NCBI GenBank assembly: GCA_016716835.1
Contig: JADJUW010000001.1
Span: forward strand, 2,501,001-2,565,000
Reading direction: 5' to 3'
DNA length: 64,000 nucleotides
DNA from: Myxococcales bacterium
GTDB lineage: Bacteria > Myxococcota_A > Polyangia > Haliangiales > Haliangiaceae
The notes below the pieces were generated by a model. It was given only the letters and a program-made list of their open reading frames with translations, ran no database searches and was not told the origin of the DNA. A program made the translations under genes and the position numbers. Positions 44,637 through 53,553 of the stretch are shown one piece after another (positions within the stretch are counted from its first letter, which is position 1; each line of letters opens with the position of its first letter).

Positions 44637-46327
44637 GGCGCCTCCTCGGTGGGCACGCAGGCGATCACCCCCGAAGCGACGACGTTGCCGACGCTCGTGG
44701 CCTCAAACGAAAACTCATCGCCCCGCCGCACGCCTGTGACTTGGATTTGCGCGCCGGGAAACACAGGCTGCACGAAGCGAATGCGGCGTAGGGCGCCTAC
44801 CCTGCCGAGGCTGGGCGCTAGCAAGCGCACGGCGGGGAGCACCACGTATTGCAGCACGACGGCGCCCGCGAGCACCGGCAGCATCGGGAAATGTCCATCG
44901 AAGAAGGGTAGCTCGCGGCGAATGTCACAGGTGACCACGTCGCCTTGCAAGGACATTGGGACGCTCGGCGCGGCCGCGGCAGCGGTTCCACGATTGGAGG
45001 CGTCGGCCGGCGGTGCCTTGGCAAACATGGCGGCGAGCGCCGCGCGCGGCAGCTTGCCCACGGCGTCGCGTGGCAGGCGGTCGACAAAGACGATTTGCCT
45101 TGGCGCGAAGACCGGATCAAATTCGCGTCGCACCGCGGCCGTGACGCGTGGCTTGTCGCGCAGCTCGCCGGCAATCGCGTATTTGAGCCTGCCTTCCACG
45201 CCTGGCCGCGCGTCGTATAAAACCGCCGCGTCGCTAACGCCCGGAAGGCGGCGCAACAAGGCCTCCACCGCCGAAATCGCGACGCGCTTGCCGCCAATCT
45301 TGACAACGTCATCGCGACGCCCGAGATGCGCAAAGCTGCCATCAGCGTTCAATTCGAGACGATCCGCCAACACGTGGCGTCCGTTATCGCACCACGGCGA
45401 CGTCACCGTGGTCATCTCATCGTCAGTACTCAGCACGACGCCAGGCAAGGCGCGCCACCTCGCCATCGGTGCGCTGCGCGTGGCAATCCCGCCGGTCTCG
45501 GTGGAACCGAGCACGTCGGTAAGCTGCCACCGATGCGCGCTCATCAGCGCGACATGAACCTCCATCGGCAGTGGCGCGCCGCTTGAAAAGACACGTAACC
45601 CCTTGGGCATGGCCACGCCCCGCATCGCGGCGAGATGCGGCGGGGTGCTGACCAAAACGTCGACACCGCCCGCAGCAATCGCCCCCGCCACCTCAGAGGG
45701 CAAGAACGCCTGCTGCGTAATGATCGCCGTGCCGCGGCGCAGCGGCGCCAAGACGCCAAACAACAGCCCATACAAGTGATGACCCGGCACCGTTGAAAGC
45801 AGCACCTTGGCGTCGTCCAAGAGCGCGGCGAGCACTCTCACCTCGGCGTAGAGCTGCGCCACTGATTTGTGCGACTGCGCGGCCTCGCCGGTGGTGCCCG
45901 AGGTTGAAAAGATCAGGCTTGCCCGCTCAGCTAGGTCGGCGACCTGCGACGCCGTTTCCGGCGTTGCGGCGGCCCCGCCGATCACATCCGGCACGTAGAC
46001 GTCTTTGGCGCTGAAATGCTTGGCATCGACGACGTCGTGCAAAAAAAGGTCACAGCGTTCATAGGCGCGGCGGAGCGTCTGGGGCTGCGCGTTTGGCAAG
46101 AGTTGCACCGTGGCGCCAGATGCCCACGCGCCAAGCAGGCCGGGCACGAAGCTCACCAGGCTTCGGCAGGCCAAGGCCACGCGCGGCGGGTGGTCGATGC
46201 CGCTTGTTGCCGCGTCGAGCACGCCCGTGACCGACTGCGCTTGCGCGCGCAGCCCGGCCTGGGTCAGGCCTTGCGCGGGGCACCACAGGGCCGCCAAATC
46301 GTCCGCGAAAAAGTCATTGATGCGCAT
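44633..46327 (-). CDS. AMP-dependent acyl ligase fused to a hotdog 3-hydroxyacyl-ACP dehydratase
   Basis: 564 residues. The N-terminal ~440 form an ANL-type ligase: ASLIFSTSGTTGEAAQSHKS (P-loop), VLGSTETGGIATR, and RRDDVVKIGGKRVAI (A8), leading to a C-terminal lid with LPRDAVGKLPR and its catalytic Lys. It should adenylate the cinnamate-type starter and load it on the ACP. A Thr/Ala linker joins it to a hotdog domain (about 455-560) with FFDGHFPMLPVLAGAVV, the FabZ-like active-site His segment, matching the ApeI-type dehydratase that is a separate gene in E. coli. It starts immediately beside the left arm of the 163 bp inverted repeat and overlaps the glycosyltransferase by ATGA. Confidence 0.9.
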   Translation of the reverse strand: MRINDFFADDLAALWCPAQGLTQAGLRAQAQSVTGVLDAATSGIDHPPRVALACRSLVSFVPGLLGAWASGATVQLLPNAQPQTLRRAYERCDLFLHDVVDAKHFSAKDVYVPDVIGGAAATPETASQVADLAERASLIFSTSGTTGEAAQSHKSVAQLYAEVRVLAALLDDAKVLLSTVPGHHLYGLLFGVLAPLRRGTAIITQQAFLPSEVAGAIAAGGVDVLVSTPPHLAAMRGVAMPKGLRVFSSGAPLPMEVHVALMSAHRWQLTDVLGSTETGGIATRSAPMARWRALPGVVLSTDDEMTTVTSPWCDNGRHVLADRLELNADGSFAHLGRRDDVVKIGGKRVAISAVEALLRRLPGVSDAAVLYDARPGVEGRLKYAIAGELRDKPRVTAAVRREFDPVFAPRQIVFVDRLPRDAVGKLPRAALAAMFAKAPPADASNRGTAAAAAPSVPMSLQGDVVTCDIRRELPFFDGHFPMLPVLAGAVVLQYVVLPAVRLLAPSLGRVGALRRIRFVQPVFPGAQIQVTGVRRGDEFSFEATSVGNVVASGVIACVPTEEAP

Positions 46328-46329
46328 GA

Positions 46330-46492
46330 CTAGTCCCCAGTCTCAAATGCTATGAGCCAGTATGCGCCGACCTGGTCGCTGAGGCCAAGGCACGCTGACC
46401 GAGTTTGGTGGTTCCAAATGAGGGAAGCGTAACGAAGGCATCGGCGACCAGGGCAAGTAGAGTGGCTCATGTTGTTTGAGACTGGGGACTAG
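46330..46492. mobile_element. 163 bp inverted-repeat (MITE-like) element inside the cluster
   Basis: Perfect 18-base terminal inverted repeats CTAGTCCCCAGTCTCAAA (46330-46347) and its complement (46475-46492). Pairing continues inward imperfectly for about 45 bases per arm (ATGAGCCA and CCTGGTCGC segments match), leaving a ~70-base centre with a small TTTGG/CCAAA hairpin. It codes for nothing. The right arm supplies the stop codon of the upstream gene and the left arm lies 2 bases before the next ATG. No clear target duplication is seen. It may instead be an operon-internal structured element; its identity as a MITE is inferred from form only. Confidence 0.6.
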
Positions 46493-47106
46493 ACCCGGGG
46501 AGGGAACACGCGGCTTAGCGCCCAGTCAAGCGGATTGCGGCCGTAGTCGCGAAAGCGCCATTTGCGCACCACGTACTCAACGGCAAAGAGCAGGCCGACG
46601 AGCAAGTAGCTGATGACGCCGGCGTAGAGCAGCCACATCGTCATCGGTGCGGCCACGGCCAAGACGATGCCTATGCCGCCTATGATGATCATAAAAACGC
46701 CCCAGATCTTGGTGAGCGATCGACAATAGCTCACCTCGTCGGCGGGCAGGTTGGGCTTGCTGAGGCGTGCGAAATGTTCGACCAACGGGGTGCCGCGCAG
46801 CGAATGAAAGAACACGCCGGCGAAGGCAAAATTGGTTGCTGAAGGCAGCAGCAAAAACATGGTGCCGGAGTGGAGCAAGGTGCCGGCCACCGCAAACGCG
46901 GCGCCAATGGCAGGCAGCACCAGCGTCGCTCGTTTTTGCGCGGCGGGCGCGGCCATCCAAGCCGGCACCGCGCGAAGCACGATGAAGATCAGCAGCACGA
47001 GCCCCGCCATGGTCACGTCGCCGCGTGTAAGCGACCAGTACAAGACCCACGGGGAGGCGATCATCATGATCGTCGACACCACGCGCAAAAACGTCGTCGT
47101 GCGCAT
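46489..47106 (-). CDS. COG4648-like membrane protein of the aryl polyene cluster
   Basis: About 205 residues with five to six membrane helices (VLYWSLTRGDVTMAGLVLLIFIVL, LVLPAIGAAFAVAGTLLHSG, IWGVFMIIIGGIGIVLAVAA, WLLYAGVISYLLVGLLFAVEY) and a charged C-terminus (VEYVVRKWRFRDYG) of the GEYLYR-type seen in COG4648 proteins, which recur in aryl polyene loci. Function is unknown. ATG 47106 begins one base after the exporter stop; the open frame to 47355 runs antisense-like in the exporter gene and is ignored. Its stop lies within the right arm of the inverted-repeat element. Confidence 0.82.
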   Translation of the reverse strand: MRTTTFLRVVSTIMMIASPWVLYWSLTRGDVTMAGLVLLIFIVLRAVPAWMAAPAAQKRATLVLPAIGAAFAVAGTLLHSGTMFLLLPSATNFAFAGVFFHSLRGTPLVEHFARLSKPNLPADEVSYCRSLTKIWGVFMIIIGGIGIVLAVAAPMTMWLLYAGVISYLLVGLLFAVEYVVRKWRFRDYGRNPLDWALSRVFPPRV

Positions 47107-47107
47107 C

Positions 47108-50100
47108 TTACAAGCGCTCCATCGATCGATTTTCGATCGCGAGCTCGTAGCCAAACCACGGATTGCGCAGCGTAACGCGCGCGGCGTCGGTGCCGTCGCG
47201 ACACAGCGCTGGGCCGCCCGAGGGCGTCGCATAGACGAACTCGACCGCGATCGGCTCGGCATACCCGGCGCGCGTAAACGTCCGGCGCACCAGGTCGCCG
47301 TCGCGCCAGCTTTCGACGACGCGCTCGTCGCCGACGTCGGCCGCAAGCTCGCCATCGCAGGCGCCAGAGGTTCGCGGCACGCGCGCGTAGAACACGCGCT
47401 GAATGTCGACGATCACGCCGCGCGGCGAGATCCGCATCGGCGGGCCCATGTAGCGCTCGTACACCACCTGCGTCGCGGATTGCTCGATGGTGAACGCGCG
47501 CGTATTCATCGGCCCAACGCCGACGACGAGCAGCGTCTCGCGATGTTTCTGCAACATGGCATTGAAGGCTTGTGGCGCGCCGGCGGCATCGCCGAGCGAA
47601 CGCACTTCGATCGTTTGGGAGGCCGCAAGATCCGGATGCAGGTCCGCCGGTGCCTTGAGTTTGTACGGATATGCAGCGTCGTCGACGGCGATCACCATGC
47701 GCGACGGCGGCGCGCGGTGACAAGCGCCCAGCGCCAGCGCCGTGGCAAGCACCACGGTAACGAGCGGCATGCGCAGCGCCACCATAATGAGCGGGCACAG
47801 CAGCAATGCCAATGAGATGCCTAGCGCGACCGTGTAGCCCAGCGCCGCCATGCCATGATTTTCGCTAAAGCCAAGCAAGCCGAACGACAAGATCGTGGTG
47901 AGGGCGGCGACTAACATGCTTACTAGCGAGGTCGCGGCTTCGTCGACATCCGCGGCCTTATCGACCAAGAACACGCCAAAGTCGGTGGCCATCGCCAGCA
48001 CGAGCAAGAGGGCAAGTAAGTGCAGAATGTGCAGCGCGATGCCCATGGCGGCGAGCATGCCAACGGTGGCCGCGATCGCGATGACCGCGGGCAACAGCGC
48101 CGCCAACGCCTTGGCCAGGCGGCGATAACGCGCCCAAAGCAACCCAAAAATCGCTAGGGCGCCAAGTAACGACGCCGTGATGATTTTCCCCCGCGCCGCC
48201 GCAAATACCGTCCGAATCTCATGGTCAGGTTTTGTAATGACGGCCGGTGCCCGGGCCTCGACGTGCGCACGCAACGCGGCCAAATCTCGCACGCCCCGCA
48301 AAGGCAGAATGACAAGATCACGGCGTAAAACCCCGCTCTGCACCCATTGCTGGCCCAACGGGGATCTCACAAAATCCGCATACGCAAGCCACGCTGGCGG
48401 TGCAGCGAGCGCCGCAAAATAGGGTGCGAATGCTTCGACCGAAAACTCAAGTTCGAGGAGCTTTGACTTCACCACGGGCACCGACTCCACCGCTGACTGA
48501 TGTCGCACCTGTTGTTGTTCGTCGCTCGGCACAAACCGCGATACGTCGAGAAATCCATCGACAAGGCCAAGGGCGCGTGCGCCTGCAAGCGCGCTCGTCA
48601 CAGTTTCGAGCTGTGCGGCGACGCCGCCTGCGCCTGCGGGCATCAAGGCGGCCAAGGCCTGGTCGTCGCCGGCACCATCCGCCAGGCGCGCGCGCACCGC
48701 TAGGTCTGCGTCCCGATGAGGACCGTTTGCCGCTGAGAGCAACGCAACATCATCGGTGAAGCGCGCGGACACGGCGCCCAGGCTGGCGATGCCAAGGCAG
48801 CCGGCGATCAGCAAGCCCCTCGCACCGCGCGACCACGGCAGCCGTCCGACGACCATGAGCAGGCGACGCGCCCAGCCGTGCAACCACGCCGCGGCCCTGG
48901 GTGGGCGATACGCGGCAGGCATCCACGCCGGCACCACAACGATGGTCACCAGCAACGACGCGGCGATCGCCGCCGCGGCGAACACCCCCATCTCGCGCAG
49001 CCCGGCCACGCCTGAAAAATAAAGGCCTGCAAATCCGAGCACGGTAGATATGCCGCCCATGAGCAGGCTGCGCCACACGCTTGCCATCGCCGCGCGCGCG
49101 CTGTGACCGGGGCTGAGTGCCACATGAGCGTAAAAATGCTCGACATAGTCGATGCCAACACCAAGCAAGGATGTGCCAAAGGCGATGGTGATGCCGTGGA
49201 TCGAGCCAAATGAATAGTGGCACGCTAGCACGCCCGCAGCACAACCTACCCCCAGCGGCAACAGCGCGAGCGCCAGCAGGCGGAGATCGCGAAAAAGCAG
49301 CAGAAAGAGGAGCAAGATCCCCAACGTCGACACCAACCCAATTCGCGAGATATCGCGCTTTATTTGCGCTTCCGACGCAATCGCATACGGCGCCGCGCCG
49401 GCGAGCATAAGCGTCACGGCAGGGTGCGCGAGTTCCCACGCGCGCAGCTGGGCCACTAGCTCGCGTTGTGCCGGGGCGTCAAATGCCGAGGCGTATGTCG
49501 TCACAAACAAAAATGCGTGTCGCTGATCCGCGGTCACGAGCAATCCCTCGTAGCTGCCAAGCGTCGACGCTTGCGCTGCGTGCAGTGCCTGCAACGCGTC
49601 GGTCATCGAGCCGAGCGGATCAGCGGGCGCCAGCGCGGCATGCATGGCGCTTTCGGCGCCCGCGAGCTTGGCACTCAGCGCGCGGAGTCGGCGATCAATC
49701 TCGGGGGGCGCATAGGCCTCGGCTGCTAAATACATCCACGGCGGCTGCGCCCGCAGGTATTCCACAATGGCGTCCTGCTCCGCCGTCGTCACACCACTGC
49801 TTACGAGGCGGACGAGCGGCGACCGTTGCAATTGCAACTGTAGCTGGGCCGTGATGGCATGCAGCAGGTCGACGGCAGCGGCCTCATCAGGCGGCGGCGA
49901 TGTAAGCGAAACGTCAATGATGAGCCGCTGCGCCGCATCGCTATGCCGCATCGCCGCCAAGACGACCGCCGACCGCGCCGCCGCCTCGCCACCACTTGGC
50001 GAGGGCATAAAGCGGGTGATGTCGGTGGTGATGACCAAGCGCGGCACGATTAGCGCGAACCAGGCCAAGATGCCAAGCACCACCGCCGCACCGAGCAAGC

Positions 50101-50113
50101 GCGGGCGCGTCAC
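47108..50113 (-). CDS. MMPL/RND-type exporter fused to a DUF3261 lipoprotein
   Basis: 1001 residues. Residues 1-780 are an MMPL exporter: an N-terminal helix (LLGAAVVLGILAWFALIVP), a periplasmic domain, a first block of about five helices with LGVGIDYVEHFYAHVA, a second periplasmic loop and a second helix block with MATDFGVFLVDKAADVDEAA. At residue 782 (internal ATG at 47770) begins what looks like a complete lipoprotein precursor, MPLVTVVLATALALGAC with lipobox LGAC, followed by a DUF3261-type domain. In other aryl polyene clusters exporter and DUF3261 are separate genes. The reading frame is continuous here with no stop between. GGTGG lies at a suitable distance ahead of the internal ATG, so separate initiation is possible. 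The family role is transport of the polyene lipid towards the outer membrane. Confidence 0.9.
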   Translation of the reverse strand: MTRPRLLGAAVVLGILAWFALIVPRLVITTDITRFMPSPSGGEAAARSAVVLAAMRHSDAAQRLIIDVSLTSPPPDEAAAVDLLHAITAQLQLQLQRSPLVRLVSSGVTTAEQDAIVEYLRAQPPWMYLAAEAYAPPEIDRRLRALSAKLAGAESAMHAALAPADPLGSMTDALQALHAAQASTLGSYEGLLVTADQRHAFLFVTTYASAFDAPAQRELVAQLRAWELAHPAVTLMLAGAAPYAIASEAQIKRDISRIGLVSTLGILLLFLLLFRDLRLLALALLPLGVGCAAGVLACHYSFGSIHGITIAFGTSLLGVGIDYVEHFYAHVALSPGHSARAAMASVWRSLLMGGISTVLGFAGLYFSGVAGLREMGVFAAAAIAASLLVTIVVVPAWMPAAYRPPRAAAWLHGWARRLLMVVGRLPWSRGARGLLIAGCLGIASLGAVSARFTDDVALLSAANGPHRDADLAVRARLADGAGDDQALAALMPAGAGGVAAQLETVTSALAGARALGLVDGFLDVSRFVPSDEQQQVRHQSAVESVPVVKSKLLELEFSVEAFAPYFAALAAPPAWLAYADFVRSPLGQQWVQSGVLRRDLVILPLRGVRDLAALRAHVEARAPAVITKPDHEIRTVFAAARGKIITASLLGALAIFGLLWARYRRLAKALAALLPAVIAIAATVGMLAAMGIALHILHLLALLLVLAMATDFGVFLVDKAADVDEAATSLVSMLVAALTTILSFGLLGFSENHGMAALGYTVALGISLALLLCPLIMVALRMPLVTVVLATALALGACHRAPPSRMVIAVDDAAYPYKLKAPADLHPDLAASQTIEVRSLGDAAGAPQAFNAMLQKHRETLLVVGVGPMNTRAFTIEQSATQVVYERYMGPPMRISPRGVIVDIQRVFYARVPRTSGACDGELAADVGDERVVESWRDGDLVRRTFTRAGYAEPIAVEFVYATPSGGPALCRDGTDAARVTLRNPWFGYELAIENRSMERL

Positions 50114-50829
50114 AACGGCCTCGACGCCGGCAGGCTAAACCACGCCTGCGCCGCGGCGTCGCTGATGGCTCCATTGATAACGACGTGATCAAACACCGTG
50201 CGAGCGTGATCGCCATTTGCCTCGTACACCTCGAGCGCATAGAGAGCGCTGCCATGGCCGACGATGGCGATGTTGCGCAGCATCTTCGCGAGCGAGGCGC
50301 GCTGCGGCGTCAGCGTAAGCATCCACCAGCCAGCGGTGTCGCCGCGCAGCTCAAGCCGAAACATGGTCGCCAGCCCCGGCCCATCGCCGCGTAGCAACAT
50401 TGGAAACGCCGAGGCAATCGCGGCCACGTCCCGCGCCTGCGCCAACGAGGTGTGCCGCACCGAGGTACCGTCCCAGATGCTCAAGGTCTTGCTGGTCAAC
50501 ACGACCTTTTGTGGCGATGGCGCCAGCGTCTGCCGCGCCAAGCCGCGCTCGCGATCAAAAAAGATTTCACCGCTCGACAGCAACGGTTTAATCAGGAGCG
50601 TTATTTTCTTTGCCTCCGCGAACGTCGCGTGAAGGTTGCCGATGCCACGCAGCTGCGCGAATAATTTTGCCTGTGCGGCGGCGGGGAGCAGCGGCTGGGT
50701 ACGCAAATTTGCCGGCGGCTGGGCCGCTGCCGGACCGGCATGCGCGGCGCTGACCAGCGACAACATCACAACGACGCCCGCCAGCAGCGCGGCAAGCGAC
50801 CAAGCCGTGATGCGCGCCTGCTGCTTCAT
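50110..50829 (-). CDS. LolA-like outer-membrane lipoprotein carrier protein
   Basis: 239 residues with a secretory signal (AWSLAALLAGVVVMLSLVSAAHAGP), then a LolA-type half-barrel with LHATFAEAKKITLLIKPLLSSGEIFFD, QTLAPSPQKVVLTSKTLSIWD and LVTLTPQ-like strands. LolA-like proteins of aryl polyene loci are thought to carry the lipid-linked product across the periplasm. It overlaps the exporter gene by ATGA and follows the ACP gene by 33 bases. Confidence 0.88.
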   Translation of the reverse strand: MKQQARITAWSLAALLAGVVVMLSLVSAAHAGPAAAQPPANLRTQPLLPAAAQAKLFAQLRGIGNLHATFAEAKKITLLIKPLLSSGEIFFDRERGLARQTLAPSPQKVVLTSKTLSIWDGTSVRHTSLAQARDVAAIASAFPMLLRGDGPGLATMFRLELRGDTAGWWMLTLTPQRASLAKMLRNIAIVGHGSALYALEVYEANGDHARTVFDHVVINGAISDAAAQAWFSLPASRPL

Positions 50830-50862
50830 ATAAACGACGTTCGTTACGGTAATCGCGTTTCG

Positions 50863-51123
50863 TTACGCCGCGGCGCGATTTGCCGCAATGTACGCCGCCA
50901 GCGCGGCCACCGAGGCGAACGCCTGTTTAACTTCAGGGCTGTTTTGTGCGAACTTGACGCCGTACTTGCGCTCGATCGCGGTTGCCAACTCGAGCACATC
51001 GATAGAATCCAGGCCCAGGCCCTCGCCAAAGAGGCTGCCGGTCACGTCGATGCTTGCGGGCGCCACGTCTTCTAGCTGCAGCGCCTCGACAATCAGGTGC
51101 TTGAGTTCGTCTTCGAGCGTCAT
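50863..51123 (-). CDS. acyl carrier protein
   Basis: 86 residues with the ACP four-helix fold and the 4'-phosphopantetheine attachment serine in GEGLGLDSIDVLEL. It is the only ACP visible in the cluster, whereas the E. coli aryl polyene locus has two. It carries the growing polyene between ligase, ketosynthase, ketoreductase and dehydratase. ATG 51123 starts 11 bases after the deacetylase-acyltransferase gene stop. Confidence 0.95.
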   Translation of the reverse strand: MTLEDELKHLIVEALQLEDVAPASIDVTGSLFGEGLGLDSIDVLELATAIERKYGVKFAQNSPEVKQAFASVAALAAYIAANRAAA

Positions 51124-51134
51124 AAGCCTACGTC

Positions 51135-52823
51135 TTATCTCAGTTCGCTGCGGCTGCCTACGATTGAGACGCTTGGCAGGGCTAAATATTCACGAAATTG
51201 CGCCTCTGCCGCGCGCGCCATTGCGCGGCTATTACCCTGAAATTGCTCAGGTTCAACCACAGTCGCCGGCCGAATTGCAAGCCGGCACACGCGGTCGGGG
51301 TGACGCCAAAATGGCAAGCCCTTGCTCAGCGCCGGCGGCGAAGCGGTCATGTGGAGATGAACCACCTCAACGGCGTTCTTACACGCGATCTCAAACGCCC
51401 CGCGATGAAAGGGTTGCAGGCCTCCCGGCGGTGAACGCGTGCCTTCGGGGAAGATTAAGACATCAAAGCCAAGCCGCAAGCGCTCGGCGCATTGCGCCAG
51501 CATGTCGTGATGCCCATGGAGGTCGGTCCCTGCGGCGACAAAGCCCGCGAGCCGCAGCACGCGCCCAACCAGCGCGCTATTGGCGTAGCTGCTCTTGGCG
51601 ACGCAGATCACGTTGGGATAGGTCGCGATGATCGCGGTCATGTCAATTAACGTCGTGTGATTGGCCACCAAGATGCGGCCCCGAGTCGGCTCGGCAGGCG
51701 GCGGCAAGGGTCCTAGCGGCACCACATCTACCAACCGGCAAACCCGCATGTAGCCGTGGAACAAGCTAAAACAACGCCGAATTACCCGTTGGCAACGGCC
51801 CAGCTTTTGCGCGCGGGTACCGGGCCACAACCACACCATCGGTAAAGCCAGCCATGCGCACAGCACGGCGCCAAGCCAAAAAAAAGCAAAGGAGCTCAAG
51901 ACGAGGAGGGCTCGTAAGGTGCGATACAGCGCGTAGACTGGCCACGGCAGGGTATCGCGCCAGGGAAAGCATAGCCGGTCAAGCGCCGGGTCTCGAGCCG
52001 CTCGCAAGGCGTCGCTGGCATAAGGCGCTAGGCCCGTAAGCGAGCCGACGGTCTCGCAACGCAGCGCCTTGGCGCGGCAGGCCTCAAGCAATTCGCGCAG
52101 CGCCTCCAAGGTGGGCGCCCGATCGGCTCCGCCACCCAGGCCGCATCCGTCGTGCAAGACCAAGATGGCGCCTGGTGCCAGGCTGCCGCGCAGGCGCCTC
52201 ATGATCGCCTCGCTCGTGGTGCGCAATGAGTCGCGTCCCCGCGCGGTCCAGGAAATGCATTGCAACTGCGGTAGCGCCCGCAGGCCGTCGGCGACCAGGG
52301 GTGAGCGCAGGCCTTGCGGGGGTCGAAACAACAGCGGCGTCTTGCCGATTATTTCGCCGACGACGCGCACGGCCTCGACGATTTCGCGGTGAATATACGC
52401 GGCACGGCCAACGTGAAACCGTACGCGGTGGCTCATCGTGTGGGTGCCAATTTCGTGGCCCTCGGCGATGATGTGCTGCACGAGGGCTGGGTGCTCAGCC
52501 GCGCGCGAGCCAAGCACAAAAAACGTCGCCTTAGCGTCATAGGCTTTAAGCAGCGCGAGAATTTTCGGCGTTACCTCAGGATCAGGCCCGTCGTCGAACG
52601 TAAGCGCGATCGCGCCTGTATTGCCCTTGCCTCGCCACGCTACGGGCAAAAAGAATTGGCTACGCGGATGCGCGACGGCACGCACCAGCCACCACACCAT
52701 CGCCGCCAACCCAACCCCCGCGGCCAACCATGCATAGGGCGCCGCCAGCAAATAAACACACGCCACCACCCATCCAAGCGCCGCGAGCTTTACGGCCGCG
52801 GCCTTGGCCAAGGCCACTCCCAC
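51135..52823 (-). CDS. polysaccharide deacetylase fused to a PlsC-type acyltransferase
   Basis: 562 residues. Two N-terminal membrane helices lead to a NodB/CE4 deacetylase domain: TFDDGPDP (75-82) with metal ligand D78, HEIGTHTMSH with H128 and H132, and LLFRPPQGLRSP. After about residue 285 come a hydrophobic hairpin (LLVLSSFAFFWLGAVLCAWLALP) and a 1-acylglycerol-3-phosphate acyltransferase domain with NHTTLID (HX4D, near 386) and FPEGTRS (near 461). The pair may trim and acylate the same glycolipid anchor (inference). Both active sites appear intact. It starts with GTG, one base after the ketoreductase stop. Confidence 0.9.
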   Translation of the reverse strand: MGVALAKAAAVKLAALGWVVACVYLLAAPYAWLAAGVGLAAMVWWLVRAVAHPRSQFFLPVAWRGKGNTGAIALTFDDGPDPEVTPKILALLKAYDAKATFFVLGSRAAEHPALVQHIIAEGHEIGTHTMSHRVRFHVGRAAYIHREIVEAVRVVGEIIGKTPLLFRPPQGLRSPLVADGLRALPQLQCISWTARGRDSLRTTSEAIMRRLRGSLAPGAILVLHDGCGLGGGADRAPTLEALRELLEACRAKALRCETVGSLTGLAPYASDALRAARDPALDRLCFPWRDTLPWPVYALYRTLRALLVLSSFAFFWLGAVLCAWLALPMVWLWPGTRAQKLGRCQRVIRRCFSLFHGYMRVCRLVDVVPLGPLPPPAEPTRGRILVANHTTLIDMTAIIATYPNVICVAKSSYANSALVGRVLRLAGFVAAGTDLHGHHDMLAQCAERLRLGFDVLIFPEGTRSPPGGLQPFHRGAFEIACKNAVEVVHLHMTASPPALSKGLPFWRHPDRVCRLAIRPATVVEPEQFQGNSRAMARAAEAQFREYLALPSVSIVGSRSELR

Positions 52824-52824
52824 G

Positions 52825-53553
52825 CTACAAGCCTCCGGCCACGGCGATGACCTGACCCGTCACATAGCTCGCCCGTTCCGACGCCAAGAATGCGACGACC
52901 TCGGCGACTTCTTGCGCCTGCCCCAGGCGCGCCATAGGAATCTGCGCAATGAGTTCGCTGACCGGCGCGCCCGCGATCATGTCGGTGTCGATAAGTCCCG
53001 GCGCCACCGCATTCACCGTGATGCCGCGCTTGGCGAATTCGAGCGCTAGCGACTTGGTGGCGCCGATAAGCCCCGCCTTCGCGGCGGCGTAATTTACCTG
53101 GCCGCGATTGCCGTGGACGCCCGAGATGCTGGTCATGTTGATGACGCGGCCCCAGCGACGTTTGGCCATCGCCATAATCAAGGGTTGCGTGACATTGTAA
53201 AAACCGTCGAGGCTGGTGCGAAGAACGTCGTGCCACGCCTGCGCCGAGAGCGCCGGAAAGAGGCCGTCAGCGATAATCCCGGCGTTGTTCACCACGACGT
53301 CGATGGGCGTAGACTCCAGCAGCACCCTTATCGCCGCCCCCGTCGCCGCTGAGTCTTTCACATCAAATGCCAAGACCTGCGCGCGCCGCCCTAGCGCTCG
53401 CACCTCGGCGGCCACGGCCTCCGCGGCCGCGACGCCTTGCACGCACGTCACCACCACGTCCAGGCCATCGCGTGCCAGCGTCCTTGCCACCGCGGCACCA
53501 ATGCCGCGGCTGCCCCCGGTGACGAGCGCGGTGCGCGGGTTAGGCAGCGTCAT
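52825..53553 (-). CDS. 3-oxoacyl-ACP reductase (FabG-like)
   Basis: 242 residues of the short-chain dehydrogenase family. It has the NADPH-binding motif VTGGSRGIGAAVA, NNAGI, and the catalytic Ser/Tyr/Lys set in MTSISGVHGNRGQVNYAAAKAG. It reduces the beta-keto group formed by the ketosynthase, as ApeQ does in E. coli. Start ATG 53553 overlaps the dehydratase gene by 14 bases. Confidence 0.93.
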   Translation of the reverse strand: MTLPNPRTALVTGGSRGIGAAVARTLARDGLDVVVTCVQGVAAAEAVAAEVRALGRRAQVLAFDVKDSAATGAAIRVLLESTPIDVVVNNAGIIADGLFPALSAQAWHDVLRTSLDGFYNVTQPLIMAMAKRRWGRVINMTSISGVHGNRGQVNYAAAKAGLIGATKSLALEFAKRGITVNAVAPGLIDTDMIAGAPVSELIAQIPMARLGQAQEVAEVVAFLASERASYVTGQVIAVAGGL

